A stretch of 64,000 nucleotides of DNA from Bacteroidales bacterium (GTDB lineage Bacteria > Bacteroidota > Bacteroidia > Bacteroidales > UBA3824), in the NCBI GenBank assembly GCA_017412115.1, contig JAFPYR010000122.1:1-64000 (forward strand), written 5' to 3'. Within the stretch, counting starts at the first letter, position 1. The number at the start of each line of letters is the position of its first letter. The notes beneath the pieces are model-generated. The model did not search any database and was not told where the DNA came from. It was given only the letters and a program-made list of their open reading frames with translations. Below, one piece after another: positions 11,060 to 19,881 of this stretch. The translations under genes were made by a program, and so were the position numbers.

Positions 11060-12283
11060 CTAATTTTCAAAGAGTTTCAAATCAACAAACTCGCCCATTT
11101 TTTTATGCCCCTGAGCATTCGGGTGCAAATAATCGTTGTCGTGATAATTATCGTCCAAAACATCGGGCGTTTCTTGATTGCAAATCGCTGAAGAAAAATC
11201 AATTACACCGTCATAATTAGCTTTAGTCTTAATCCATTCATTAACGGCAAGACGGCATTTTTCTTTTTTATCATCGTGATAAAAACTTTTTTTGAAAGGC
11301 ATAATCGTTGCACCAAAAATTTTCAACCCCTTCTGATGAGCTTTTTCAATCATTTTTGAATAAGCCTCGATAAGGTCTTTTGCTGTTTTTTCGGGATCGG
11401 GAGAGTAGCCCATATCATTAACACCTTCATAAACAATAACATACTTAACATTTGTCTGATTCAAAATATCTCTTTCAAAACGCACTGAAGCCGTAGGACC
11501 AAGACCGCCATTCAAAACGCAGTTTCCGCCGATACCCATATTCAAAACCGCCAAATCTTTCGTTGCGGGATTCTGCAAAAGTCTTTCGGCAAAAATATCC
11601 GCCCAACGGTTTTGAGCATTAGTCGTAGAGCCTCTGCCGTCTGTTATTGAATTTCCCAAAACGGCGATTGCTGCAGTATTTTCGTTACCAAAAACATCAA
11701 GTCGCTCAATCGAATACCAGTGATCGGTAGTAACCGCACCCGAAAAAGTATTGTTCTGAATTTGATTTCCCGTTAAAATATAAGAAGTCGTTCTTGACCC
11801 TGGATGTCCCGTAAGTTTTTCTGGCACAACTCCGTATGCAATTGTTACCGCTAAATCCTGCCTCGGAGAAGTCTTAAAAGCAACTGCATCCGAAAAAATA
11901 TTTTCACCGACAGGAATCGTAACATTTCCTTTGCCCGAAAATTTTATTTCAGCAATGTTCAAAGAATCAACAACGCTGCCTTCAAGAGCGGGTGCAATCG
12001 TAACGGCAAAAATTTCCAAAGGCTGATCTCCAAACTCGTTTGAAAGCCTAAGTTTTAAACTATCACCACCGATAGAAGTCTTAAAACGCTGACGGATTGT
12101 GTTTTGAGTTAAACCCGGAGCCGGTGGCATATTATGCTCTTCCGTCAATTGGACAGCCGTACCCCAAGTGCCGGTCCAATGTCCTGAAATTTTTTCTGCC
12201 TGCTGCGTCTTTGATGCGCAAGCCTGCAACAAAAATGCTGCCGCTAAAGCGCAGCAGCTAAGAATCGTTTTTTTATTTTTCAT
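11060..12283 (-). CDS. SGNH/GDSL hydrolase lipoprotein (carbohydrate-esterase-like)
   Basis: 407 aa with lipobox LQAC (Cys22). A beta-rich N-terminal domain (about 35-205) precedes an SGNH hydrolase domain with all four blocks: GNSITDG (catalytic Ser), NMGIGGN (Gly), VYEGVNDMG (Asn) and NDYLHPN (Asp and His). Such two-domain proteins are common among Bacteroidetes acetyl-xylan or pectin esterases; the substrate here is not known. The gene sits 17 bases downstream of hisC and 14 bases upstream of porQ with no visible terminator, so it is probably in the same transcript as hisGDC, with no obvious metabolic link. Confidence 0.87.
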   Translation of the reverse strand: MKNKKTILSCCALAAAFLLQACASKTQQAEKISGHWTGTWGTAVQLTEEHNMPPAPGLTQNTIRQRFKTSIGGDSLKLRLSNEFGDQPLEIFAVTIAPALEGSVVDSLNIAEIKFSGKGNVTIPVGENIFSDAVAFKTSPRQDLAVTIAYGVVPEKLTGHPGSRTTSYILTGNQIQNNTFSGAVTTDHWYSIERLDVFGNENTAAIAVLGNSITDGRGSTTNAQNRWADIFAERLLQNPATKDLAVLNMGIGGNCVLNGGLGPTASVRFERDILNQTNVKYVIVYEGVNDMGYSPDPEKTAKDLIEAYSKMIEKAHQKGLKIFGATIMPFKKSFYHDDKKEKCRLAVNEWIKTKANYDGVIDFSSAICNQETPDVLDDNYHDNDYLHPNAQGHKKMGEFVDLKLFEN

Positions 12284-12300
12284 AATATAATTTAGAAATT

Positions 12301-13329
12301 TTAATTAAATTTTTTCATCACATCAAACAGCAAGTCGTTTTGTTCGGGTGTGCCGACGGTTATTCGTATGCAGTTTTGACATTTGGGCATAGAATGTCTT
12401 GAACGCAAAATTATGCCGTTTTTCAGCACAAAGTCTTGTAACTCTTTGTGTTTTGCGGTTTTAATCATAAAGAAATTTGCGTCAGAGGGATAAATCTTTT
12501 CTATATACGGCAACGTTGACAAGTTTTTTATGAGTCTTTCGCGCTCCGAAACAAGAAGTTTTACCGTCTTTTCAAAACCGTCCAAATCCAACATCTTCTC
12601 ATTCAAGGACTTCTGCGTAAAACCGTCCATGTTATAAGGCATTTTCACCTTATTAATTATAGCGGCTAATTCTTTCGACATGTAACCTACGCCGGCACGC
12701 AGCGAAGCCAAGCCCCAAGCCTTTGAAAACGTCTGAATGACAACCAAATTGTCATAATCCTTTAAATATTTTATGCAACTTTCTTCGTCAGCAAAATCGT
12801 TGTAAGCCTCGTCAACAATTACAAGACCTTTAAAATTTTTCAATAATGTTAAGATTTTATCCGTCTTGAAGGCCTTTCCTGTCGGATTGTTCGGCGAACA
12901 AATGATTATCATTTTTGAATTTTCGTCCGCTTTGTCCAAAAGCCATTGCGGGTCAAAATCGAAATTGTCATCAAGCAAAACTTCTCTAAATTCAACGTCG
13001 TTCAAACACGCCAAAGTGTAATACATACCGTAACTCGGCGCAAGTGATAAAACGTTGTCTTGCTTGGGATTACAACTAACTCTGTACAAAAGGTCTAACA
13101 CCTCGTCGCTACCGTTGCCCATGACCATGTTTTGAATTTCAACGCCTTTTATTTTTGACAAAAGCGTTTTCGGGTCTATTTGCAACGGGTCGGGATAACG
13201 GTTCCAATTTCCGTAAGGATTTTCGTTAGCGTCAAGAAAAATATAGTCGCCTTTTGCAACTAAATCCCTCGCCGCCGAATACGCCTCCATATCCCAAATA
13301 TTTTTTCTTACAAATTTTTCTAAATTCAT
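12301..13329 (-). CDS. hisC: Histidinol-phosphate aminotransferase
   Basis: 342 aa, the normal length for this class II PLP aminotransferase. It shows the N-terminal DANENPYGNWNRYPDP signature, SPNNPTGKAF, VDEAYNDFA and the PLP-lysine region TFSKAWGLASLRAGVGY. It converts imidazole-acetol phosphate to histidinol phosphate. It is third in the hisG-hisD-hisC unit, separated from hisD by an unusual 167-base palindrome-rich spacer. Confidence 0.95.
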   Translation of the reverse strand: MNLEKFVRKNIWDMEAYSAARDLVAKGDYIFLDANENPYGNWNRYPDPLQIDPKTLLSKIKGVEIQNMVMGNGSDEVLDLLYRVSCNPKQDNVLSLAPSYGMYYTLACLNDVEFREVLLDDNFDFDPQWLLDKADENSKMIIICSPNNPTGKAFKTDKILTLLKNFKGLVIVDEAYNDFADEESCIKYLKDYDNLVVIQTFSKAWGLASLRAGVGYMSKELAAIINKVKMPYNMDGFTQKSLNEKMLDLDGFEKTVKLLVSERERLIKNLSTLPYIEKIYPSDANFFMIKTAKHKELQDFVLKNGIILRSRHSMPKCQNCIRITVGTPEQNDLLFDVMKKFN

Positions 13330-13496
13330 GATTTTTTGTGTTTTACCGCTCGCCGCGGGGGCGTTCTTTTTTGGAAAAAAAGAACCAAAAAACTTTTATA
13401 TTCGCGCTTCGCGCGGAGTTTAGCACCGTATCCGGCGAACGCAGTGAGCCGCCTATAAAAATTTTCCGGTTCCCTTTTTTAAAAGGGAACAAAAAA
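13330..13496. repeat. GC-rich, palindrome-rich intergenic element between hisD and hisC
   Basis: This spacer differs sharply from its AT-rich surroundings. It holds several hairpin-forming parts: GTTCTTTTTT with AAAAAAAGAAC, CGCGCTTCGCGCG, GGCGAACGCAGTGAGCCGCC, and GTTCCCTTTT with AAAAGGGAAC. The mosaic of palindromes is typical of small dispersed intergenic repeats (REP- or MITE-like). No second copy exists in this window, so its repetitive nature is inferred. The open frame that crosses it on the plus strand is not a gene. Confidence 0.5.
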
Positions 13497-14777
13497 TTAT
13501 TTTTTCAACCTCACTGTAACCGCATTTTTATGTGCGAAAAGGTCTTCTGCCGCCGCCATCGTCTCTATGGCGTTTCCGATGTTGAAAATTCCTTCTTCGG
13601 AAATGGTCTGAAACGTGATTTTCTTTGTAAACGAATCCATGTTAAGACCAGAATAAGCATTTGCCGCGCGACAGGTCGGAAGAGTGTGATTTGTTCCCGA
13701 AGCGTAATCGCCGGCACTTTCGCAAGCATATTTTCCGATGAAAACGCTACCTGCATTTACCACGTTTTCAGAGAGTTCCAGAGCATTATCGGTGTTGATA
13801 ACCAAATGTTCGGGAGCCCAAAGATTTGTTAGTTTTACAGCCTCAAAACCGTCTTTTGTCAAAACGGCAAAACTATTTTCAAAACTTTTCTTCGCTGACT
13901 CTTTTCTCGGCAAAAGTTCCAACTGACGTTCTGCCTCGGCGATAATTTCAGCCATTTTGTCTTTTGAACTGACAAAAAGTCCGACCTGAGAATCGCTGCC
14001 GTGTTCACACTGACTTAGCAAATCTGCCGCTGCATAAACTGCATTTGTATTTTCATCGGCTATGACAGCAAGTTCACTCGGACCCGCCGGCATGTCGATT
14101 GCCGTTTCTGAGGAACTGACAAGCTGTTTTGCAACGGTTACAAAACGGTTTCCCGGTCCGAAAATTTTATAAACTTTCGGGACACTTTCCGTGCCGTAAG
14201 CCATTGCTGCGATTGCTTGCGCCCCGCCGATTTTGAAAACTTTTGTTACGCCCAAAAGTTTTGCGCAATAAAGCACGACGCTATTGATATTTCCGCCGCT
14301 TCTCGGAGGCGAGCAAAGCACGATTTCTTTGCAACCTGCTAATTTAGCGGGAATTGCGAGCATCAAAACCGTTGAAAAAAGTGGTGCATTTCCGCCCGGA
14401 ATATAAATTCCGACTTTTTCGATTCCGACCGCCTTTTGCCAACAAACAACGCCTTTTGAGGTTTCTACTTTTTTTATCTCGGTTTGAAGTTGCGCTTTAT
14501 GAAATTTTTCAATGTTATTTTTTGCAATATTGATTGCGTTTTTAAGTTCCTGAGAAACTTCTTTTTCCGCTTTTTCAAACTCATCTTCTTGGACCAAAAA
14601 ATTTTCGGGACAAGAGCCGTCAAATTTTTCGGACAGTTCGCGTAAAGCCTTGTCGCCCTGAGTTTTGACTTTGTCTAAAACGTCTTTGACAACAGGCTCT
14701 ATTTCAGAAGTTTTTGAAGCGGGACGAGACGATTTTTTCAAAAAATCATTCTCGTCTTTATAGTCTATGATAAACAT
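13497..14777 (-). CDS. hisD: Histidinol dehydrogenase
   Basis: 426 aa, full length. It shows KVGIYIPGGNAPLFSTV, the GPGNRFVTVAK segment, MPAGPSELAV and QCEHGSDSQVGLF (zinc ligands Gln and His of the family), and the C-terminal ASGTNHTLPT (family zinc His). It oxidises histidinol to histidine in two NAD-dependent steps. It lies 25 bases downstream of hisG and upstream of hisC on the same transcript. Confidence 0.96.
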   Translation of the reverse strand: MFIIDYKDENDFLKKSSRPASKTSEIEPVVKDVLDKVKTQGDKALRELSEKFDGSCPENFLVQEDEFEKAEKEVSQELKNAINIAKNNIEKFHKAQLQTEIKKVETSKGVVCWQKAVGIEKVGIYIPGGNAPLFSTVLMLAIPAKLAGCKEIVLCSPPRSGGNINSVVLYCAKLLGVTKVFKIGGAQAIAAMAYGTESVPKVYKIFGPGNRFVTVAKQLVSSSETAIDMPAGPSELAVIADENTNAVYAAADLLSQCEHGSDSQVGLFVSSKDKMAEIIAEAERQLELLPRKESAKKSFENSFAVLTKDGFEAVKLTNLWAPEHLVINTDNALELSENVVNAGSVFIGKYACESAGDYASGTNHTLPTCRAANAYSGLNMDSFTKKITFQTISEEGIFNIGNAIETMAAAEDLFAHKNAVTVRLKK

Positions 14778-14802
14778 CTTAGTTGCATCTAAAAAATTGA
14801 CA

Positions 14803-15663
14803 TTAAAGAATCATCTTCTCAATCGGGACAACCAAAATTCCTTGTGCGCCGGCTGCTCTGAGTTGATCGATAATGTCCCAAAACTTACTTTCTTCAACAA
14901 CCGAATGAACCGAAACCCAACCACTGTCAGCAAGCGGAAGAACGGACGGAGATTTCATACCCGGAAGTAATTTTATGATGTCATCAAGTTTGTCTTTCGG
15001 AGCGTTGAGAAGAATGTATTTGTTTGATTTAGCGGCTTTTATAGCGTGAATACGGAACAATAGTTTTTCCAAAATTTGCTCTTTTTCTGCATTCAACTTG
15101 TCGTTTTCGATTAAAACAGCCTCAGAATAAACCATTTTTTCTTTTTCAACAAGTCCGTTTGACAAAAGCGTACTGCCGGTAGAAACGATGTCAAAAATAG
15201 CGTCAGCCAAGCCGATAACCGGGCAGATTTCAACAGAGCCGTTAATTACGTGAATATCAGCGTTTAAGTTATTGTCCTGAAGTACTTTTTTAAGGATATT
15301 GGGATAAGTGGTTGCGATTTTTTTGCCGTTGAACCATTCCAACCCAGAGTACTGCGTATCTCTTGGAATAGCGAGCGAGAGTCTGCATTTTCCGAAACCG
15401 AGTTTTTCGGCGGTAACAACTTTTTGACCCGATTCCCAAATAACGTTTTCGCCGACGATTCCCGCGTCAGCAACGCCGTCAGCAACGCATTGAGGAATAT
15501 CGTCGTCTCTTAAATAAAGAATGTCAATCGGAAAATCCGAAGCCGAGGCAAACAAAAGCCTTGAAGAATTGTTAGAGGCTGAAATGCCCGCTTTTTCAAA
15601 AAGTTCTATCGACTTGTCGCTCAAACGACCCGATTTTTGAATTGCTATTTTTAATCTTTCCAT
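14803..15663 (-). CDS. hisG: ATP phosphoribosyltransferase, long form
   Basis: 286 aa. The long (HisG_L) form is shown by the C-terminal ACT-like regulatory domain (about 210-286, ending AQGILVVPIEKMI), so no HisZ partner is needed and feedback by histidine is expected. The catalytic part has LKIAIQKSGRL, the DDIPQCVADGVADAGIVG segment and the PRPP loop DAIFDIVSTGSTL. It catalyses the first committed step of histidine synthesis. It is the first structural gene behind a His-codon leader peptide and terminator, so expression is probably set by attenuation. Confidence 0.96.
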   Translation of the reverse strand: MERLKIAIQKSGRLSDKSIELFEKAGISASNNSSRLLFASASDFPIDILYLRDDDIPQCVADGVADAGIVGENVIWESGQKVVTAEKLGFGKCRLSLAIPRDTQYSGLEWFNGKKIATTYPNILKKVLQDNNLNADIHVINGSVEICPVIGLADAIFDIVSTGSTLLSNGLVEKEKMVYSEAVLIENDKLNAEKEQILEKLLFRIHAIKAAKSNKYILLNAPKDKLDDIIKLLPGMKSPSVLPLADSGWVSVHSVVEESKFWDIIDQLRAAGAQGILVVPIEKMIL

Positions 15664-15693
15664 TTTAGTATGTAATTATTTAATATGTTATCA

Positions 15694-15744
15694 AAATAAA
15701 AAAAGCCGAACCGACTTGAAATTTTTTAAGTGCGATTCAGCTTT
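15694..15744 (-). terminator. Attenuator terminator of the hisG operon
   Basis: On the minus strand the arm AAAGCTGAATCG (from 15744) pairs with CGGTTCGGCTTT (to 15702), with two G-U pairs, and extends through ACTT/AAGT. It is followed at once by T7. It lies 36 bases after the stop of the His-rich leader peptide and about 40 bases before hisG, where an attenuator would be placed. Confidence 0.85.
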
Positions 15745-15780
15745 ATAATAAAAAAATAATTTTATCAAAATATGTTTTAT

Positions 15781-15864
15781 CTAAAACCGCACAACGATAT
15801 TGTTTCCATGATGAAGATGATGGAAGTGAAAATGTGAACCGTTATGCAATTTTAAAGTAATCAT
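15781..15864 (-). CDS. hisL: His operon leader peptide (hisL-like)
   Basis: A 27-codon reading frame with ATG at 15864 and TAG at 15781. Seven of 27 residues are histidine, with the run HFHFHHLHH at positions 11-19. It is preceded by a -7 box (15895..15888) and followed by a terminator hairpin ahead of hisG. This is the layout of a ribosome-mediated attenuator: stalling at His codons when charged tRNA-His is scarce would prevent terminator formation. The peptide resembles no enzyme; its function is regulatory. Confidence 0.88.
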   Translation of the reverse strand: MITLKLHNGSHFHFHHLHHGNNIVVRF

Positions 15865-15887
15865 TTTTTCTATTAATTTTACCGCAG

Positions 15888-15895
15888 CAAATATA
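15888..15895 (-). promoter_or_regulatory. -7 box of the hisL-hisGDC transcript
   Basis: TATATTTG on the minus strand, 23 bases upstream of the leader peptide ATG. The -33 element is poorly defined. Confidence 0.55.
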
Positions 15896-15964
15896 AAAAC
15901 ATTTTTTTATACAATAAAATTTTTTTTTAGTTTTTTTCTTATTGCAAAAATAACGTATTCTTTT

Positions 15965-15972
15965 TAAATTTG
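15965..15972 (+). promoter_or_regulatory. -7 box of hisHAF
   Basis: TAAATTTG fits TAnnTTTG and ends 26 bases before the GTG start of hisH. This promoter and the hisL promoter lie back to back within about 80 bases. Confidence 0.6.
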
Positions 15973-15998
15973 CGCAATAAAAACGAAAAAAATCAAAA

Positions 15999-16586
15999 GT
16001 GAACATTGCGATTATAGATTATAAGGCGGGCAACGTAAAATCCGTGGAAGCGGCACTGCAACGTCTTAATTGTCAGGCCTATCTGACAAAAGATCATGAA
16101 AAAATCCTCAGTGCCGACAAAGTCGTTTTTCCCGGTGTGGGCAACGCAGGTACGGCAATGCAAGCCCTCAAAAAAGAAGGCTTGGATATTCTAATCCCAA
16201 AATTGAAACAACCCGTTTTGGGTATCTGCTTGGGAATGCAACTCATGTGCCGTCACAGCGAAGAAGAAGACACACCCGGCTTAAATATTTTTGATGCCGA
16301 GGTAAAAAAATTCGTTCCTGAAAACGGCGAAAAAATTCCGCACATGGGCTGGAACAATATTTTTAATCTTAAAACACCTCTGTATCAAGGTGTTAAAGAA
16401 GATTCGTTTGTTTATTTCGTTCATAGTTATATGGTTCCCGTGTTTGAATATACGGCGGCAGAATGTTGTTATGTTAAAAATTTTTCGGCATCGATTGCTA
16501 AAAATAATTTTTACGGAACGCAGTTTCACCCCGAAAAAAGCGGTTCAATAGGTTTTAAAATCTTGGAAAATTTTATAAAATTATGA
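15999..16586 (+). CDS. hisH: Imidazole glycerol phosphate synthase, glutaminase subunit
   Basis: 195 aa with a GTG start (codon 15999-16001); no in-frame ATG precedes the conserved MNIAIIDYKAGN start. It is a class I glutamine amidotransferase with nucleophile Cys77 in GICLGMQ and the His-Glu pair in FHPEKS. It supplies ammonia to HisF. Its stop overlaps the hisA start by 4 bases (ATGA), indicating tight coupling. Confidence 0.96.
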   Translation: MNIAIIDYKAGNVKSVEAALQRLNCQAYLTKDHEKILSADKVVFPGVGNAGTAMQALKKEGLDILIPKLKQPVLGICLGMQLMCRHSEEEDTPGLNIFDAEVKKFVPENGEKIPHMGWNNIFNLKTPLYQGVKEDSFVYFVHSYMVPVFEYTAAECCYVKNFSASIAKNNFYGTQFHPEKSGSIGFKILENFIKL

Positions 16587-17305
16587 TAATAATACCGGCA
16601 ATCGACATTATCAACGCTCATTGCGTAAGACTTGAGCAAGGTAAGTACGAAAATGTTAAAAAATACGATTTAAGCCCCATAAAAGTGGCAGAGGAATATG
16701 CTGAGGCGGGTTTGAGCCGTCTTCATCTCGTGGATTTGGACGGAGCTAAAAAAGGTGCGTTAGTCAATACGGAAGTTTTATCGGACATTGCTCAAAAAAC
16801 CTCGCTAAAAATTGACTGCGGCGGCGGAATCAAAACGTTAGGCGATGTTGAAATGCTGTTTTCGCTCGGAGCATACGCTGTAAATTTAGGCAGCGCAGCC
16901 GTCAAAAATCCTTCGCTTATGAGTGCGTGCCTAAAAAAATACGGCGGCGACAAAATAATTTTAAGTGCTGACGTTTTGGGCACTCAAGTCAGAATCAACG
17001 GTTGGCAATCGGACGGCGGAATTGAAATCAACGATTTAATCAAAAGCTTTTTAAAAGACGGTTTGCAACGTGTTTGCGTAACATCAATCAAATGCGACGG
17101 AATGTTGCAAGGCACTGACGTTGAATTATATAAAAGGCTTCAAAAGGAATTTCCTGAAATTAAAATCACGGCAAGCGGCGGCGTTTCAAGCAAAGAGGAT
17201 TTACTAAAATTAATAGATATTGACATCGACTCCGTTATAGTGGGCAAAGCGATTTATGAAAAAAGAATCAGCTTAAGCGAACTTGCGGAATTAACATCGG
17301 AATAA
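16583..17305 (+). CDS. hisA: ProFAR isomerase
   Basis: 240 aa (beta/alpha)8 barrel. The catalytic Asp lies in IPAIDIINAHCVRLEQG, with phosphate-binding loops DCGGGIKT and TASGGVSS and the second catalytic Asp in SADVLGTQV. It isomerises ProFAR to PRFAR. Overlaps hisH by 4 bases and is followed by hisF after 3 bases. Confidence 0.96.
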   Translation: MIIIPAIDIINAHCVRLEQGKYENVKKYDLSPIKVAEEYAEAGLSRLHLVDLDGAKKGALVNTEVLSDIAQKTSLKIDCGGGIKTLGDVEMLFSLGAYAVNLGSAAVKNPSLMSACLKKYGGDKIILSADVLGTQVRINGWQSDGGIEINDLIKSFLKDGLQRVCVTSIKCDGMLQGTDVELYKRLQKEFPEIKITASGGVSSKEDLLKLIDIDIDSVIVGKAIYEKRISLSELAELTSE

Positions 17306-17308
17306 AAA

Positions 17309-18064
17309 ATGTTAGCAAAAAGAATCATAGCGTGTCTTGACGTCAAAGACGGTCAGACGGTAAAAGGCGTCAGTTTTGAAAATTTGCGTTATGCCGGCGA
17401 CCCTGTAGAACTCGGAAAAGCATATTCGGAACAAGGCGTGGACGAATTGGTTTATCTCGACATCACAGCAACAAACGAAGGCAGAAAACAGATTTACTCG
17501 TTAGTTGAAAAAGTAGCGCAAAACTTATCAATACCTTTTACAATAGGCGGCGGTATTTCCGGCGTGGAAGATGCTGAAAATCTGTTAATTCACGGTGCTG
17601 ACAAAATTTCCGTCAATTCGGCAGCCGTTAGAAATCCGCAACTTGTGAGCGACCTCGCCTTGAAATTCGGCAAACAGTTCGTAGTTGTTGCTATCGATGC
17701 CAAAACTATTGAAAATCAATGGATTGTTCATACTCACGGCGGCAAACGTCCGACCGAAAAAGAATTGTTTTCGTGGGCGAAAGAAATGGAAGACAGAGGT
17801 GCGGGCGAAATACTTTTTACCTCAATGAACCATGACGGACATCAAACAGGTTTTGCAAACGAGGCTTTGTGCAAATTGTCAGAAATGCTTTCGATTCCTG
17901 TAATTGCCTCCGGCGGTGCAGGCAAAATGAGTCATTTCAAAGACGTTTTTCAAAAAGGAAAAGCCGATGCAGCATTAGCAGCAAGTATTTTTCACTTCGG
18001 CAAAATCGCAATTCCCGATTTAAAACAATACCTTATAAAAGAAGGAATTAATGTAAGAATATAA
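17309..18064 (+). CDS. hisF: Imidazole glycerol phosphate synthase, cyclase subunit
   Basis: 251 aa, full length. Catalytic Asp in [15 protein letters not shown] and in VAIDAKT; phosphate-binding loops TIGGGISG and ASGGAGKM. With HisH it makes imidazole glycerol phosphate and AICAR. Last gene of hisHAF; hisI(E) and hisB do not follow. Confidence 0.96.
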   Translation: MLAKRIIACLDVKDGQTVKGVSFENLRYAGDPVELGKAYSEQGVDELVYLDITATNEGRKQIYSLVEKVAQNLSIPFTIGGGISGVEDAENLLIHGADKISVNSAAVRNPQLVSDLALKFGKQFVVVAIDAKTIENQWIVHTHGGKRPTEKELFSWAKEMEDRGAGEILFTSMNHDGHQTGFANEALCKLSEMLSIPVIASGGAGKMSHFKDVFQKGKADAALAASIFHFGKIAIPDLKQYLIKEGINVRI

Positions 18065-18080
18065 TTTTTTTTAAGCTAAA

Positions 18081-18117
18081 AAGAGCCGCCTCTTGTTTTC
18101 AAGGCGGCTCTTTTTTT
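18081..18117 (+). terminator. Terminator after hisF
   Basis: The stem AAGAGCCGCCT/AGGCGGCTCTT is followed by T7. It resembles in sequence the terminator at 5671-5694. Confidence 0.85.
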
Positions 18118-18184
18118 ATTAATTTTTAAAAAAAAGGTCTGAAAATTAAACTTCGTTCAAAAAATATTAATCCGTGTTAAATTA

Positions 18185-18216
18185 TTTTGACATTATTTTT
18201 TTACACTTTATCTTCG
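18185..18216 (+). promoter_or_regulatory. Promoter of the HtrA gene
   Basis: TTTTGACA (from 18185) and, 19 bases after its TTTG, TATCTTCG (18209-18216), one mismatch from TAnnTTTG. The start codon is 42 bases downstream. Confidence 0.55.
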
Positions 18217-18258
18217 CATCGTAATTAAGAAAAAACAACTTTTAAAAAACATAAAATC

Positions 18259-19710
18259 ATGAAAGACGTTATTAATTTCAAAACATTAGCTGCGGTTTTT
18301 GCAGTTGGCTTATTAGGCGGCGTTGCAGGTTTCGCAGTTTCAAAAAATTTTACAGAAGACAAAGAACCCGCAACACAACAGACTGAAAAACAAGAATCAC
18401 AATTTACATCAATACCTACTATTTTCTCCTCGGCAACTCCGACAGAATTTACAAGCGCAGCCGAAAAATGTATTGACGGCGTTGTCCATGTCAAAACCAA
18501 ATACATTCAAGAATCACAAGGCTATGACAATCAGTTTTTCCAATATTTCTTCGGTTTGCCAGAATCAACACCTCAACAGGCTCAAGCCTCAGGCTCAGGT
18601 GTAATAATTTCAAAAGAAGGTTACATCGTAACTAACAACCACGTTATCGAAAATTCGACTTCAATTGAAGTTGTCTTGAACGACAAACGCAGTTTTGAGG
18701 CGCGTTTAATCGGTACCGACCCGGCAACTGACATCGCACTTTTGAAAATAGATGCCGACTCATTGACCGTTATACCAATCGGAAATTCCGACAATTTGAA
18801 AATCGGCGAATGGGTTTTAGCAATAGGCAACCCCTTCAACCTGACCTCGACCATTACGGCGGGAATTGTCAGCGCAAAAGCAAGAAACATCAACATTCTT
18901 GACCACAAAGCCGGCGCAGTAGAATCTTTCATTCAAACGGATGCTGCTGTTAATCCCGGAAATTCGGGCGGCGCACTTATCAACACCGAAGGACAATTAG
19001 TCGGAATTAACACCGCAATAGCCTCACAAACAGGTAGTTTTACAGGTTACGCATTTGCTGTTCCGGTAAGCATCGTTAAAAAAGTAGTTTCCGATTTAAT
19101 GGAATACGGTACAGTACAAAGGGCATTACTCGGCATCAGAATCACCGAACTCAACGCCGAAATTGCTAAAGAAAAAGGTCTTGACAAAGTAAACGGTGTT
19201 TTCATCGAATCCGTTACAGAGGGTTCTTCTGCTGACGATGCAGGCTTGGAAAAAGGCGACATTATCCTTTCCGTAAACGGTAAAAATACGAACACGGTTG
19301 CACAACTTCAAGAGCAAATCAACCGTTTCCGTCCTGGCGACAAAACCGATTTAACTTATTCAAGAAACGGAAAAGTTAATTCTACAAACATCATTTTCAA
19401 AAACATTGACAACAATACAGCAATGCACAAACAAAAAATGATGGAAGTTTTAGGCGCTTCGTTTGAAGAAATGCAGTCTTCTGACCTCAAACGTTTGGGC
19501 ATTAAAGCCGGTGTTCAGGTAACAGACTTACGCTCGGGCAAACTCTTGAGCGCAGGCGTTAGAAAAGGCTTTATCATAACAGAAATCAACAACAACCCCG
19601 TCAAAACGATTGATGACATCGAAAAAATCATAAAGAATGTCAAAGGCGGTGTTTATATCGGTGGTGTTTATCCGAGCGGACAAGCAGCATATTACGCATT
19701 CGGAATGTAG
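18259..19710 (+). CDS. htrA: HtrA/DegP-type periplasmic serine protease
   Basis: 483 aa. An N-terminal membrane or signal segment (about 8-28) is followed by a trypsin-like domain with His128 (NNHVI), Asp158 (ATDIALL) and Ser236 (GNSGGAL), then two PDZ domains (about 270-370, with GVFIESVTEGSSADDAGL, and 395-475). It acts as a periplasmic protease/chaperone on misfolded envelope proteins. It has its own promoter and terminator. Confidence 0.94.
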   Translation: MKDVINFKTLAAVFAVGLLGGVAGFAVSKNFTEDKEPATQQTEKQESQFTSIPTIFSSATPTEFTSAAEKCIDGVVHVKTKYIQESQGYDNQFFQYFFGLPESTPQQAQASGSGVIISKEGYIVTNNHVIENSTSIEVVLNDKRSFEARLIGTDPATDIALLKIDADSLTVIPIGNSDNLKIGEWVLAIGNPFNLTSTITAGIVSAKARNINILDHKAGAVESFIQTDAAVNPGNSGGALINTEGQLVGINTAIASQTGSFTGYAFAVPVSIVKKVVSDLMEYGTVQRALLGIRITELNAEIAKEKGLDKVNGVFIESVTEGSSADDAGLEKGDIILSVNGKNTNTVAQLQEQINRFRPGDKTDLTYSRNGKVNSTNIIFKNIDNNTAMHKQKMMEVLGASFEEMQSSDLKRLGIKAGVQVTDLRSGKLLSAGVRKGFIITEINNNPVKTIDDIEKIIKNVKGGVYIGGVYPSGQAAYYAFGM

Positions 19711-19740
19711 TTAAAAACATAAAAAAGGATAAAAAAATTA

Positions 19741-19777
19741 AGGCGCTCTTAAAAAAAATTAAGAACGCCTTTTTTTA
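19741..19777 (+). terminator. Terminator after htrA
   Basis: AGGCG-c-TCTTAA pairs with TTAAGA-a-CGCCT around one mismatch, followed by T7. Confidence 0.8.
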
Positions 19778-19881
19778 TAACCGAAGACTTACCGTCTCTT
19801 TTTTTCATGTCCCTCTATTTTTCCAAAAAGTTTCGGTTAAAAACTCCGGCATAGGTTGATATATATAAAAAAAACTTTTTT

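Noticed and set aside
13338-13832. 164-codon plus-strand open frame starting in the hisD-hisC spacer
   Set aside because: Most of it is antisense to hisD, and the first part translates the palindromic element; no protein-like features.
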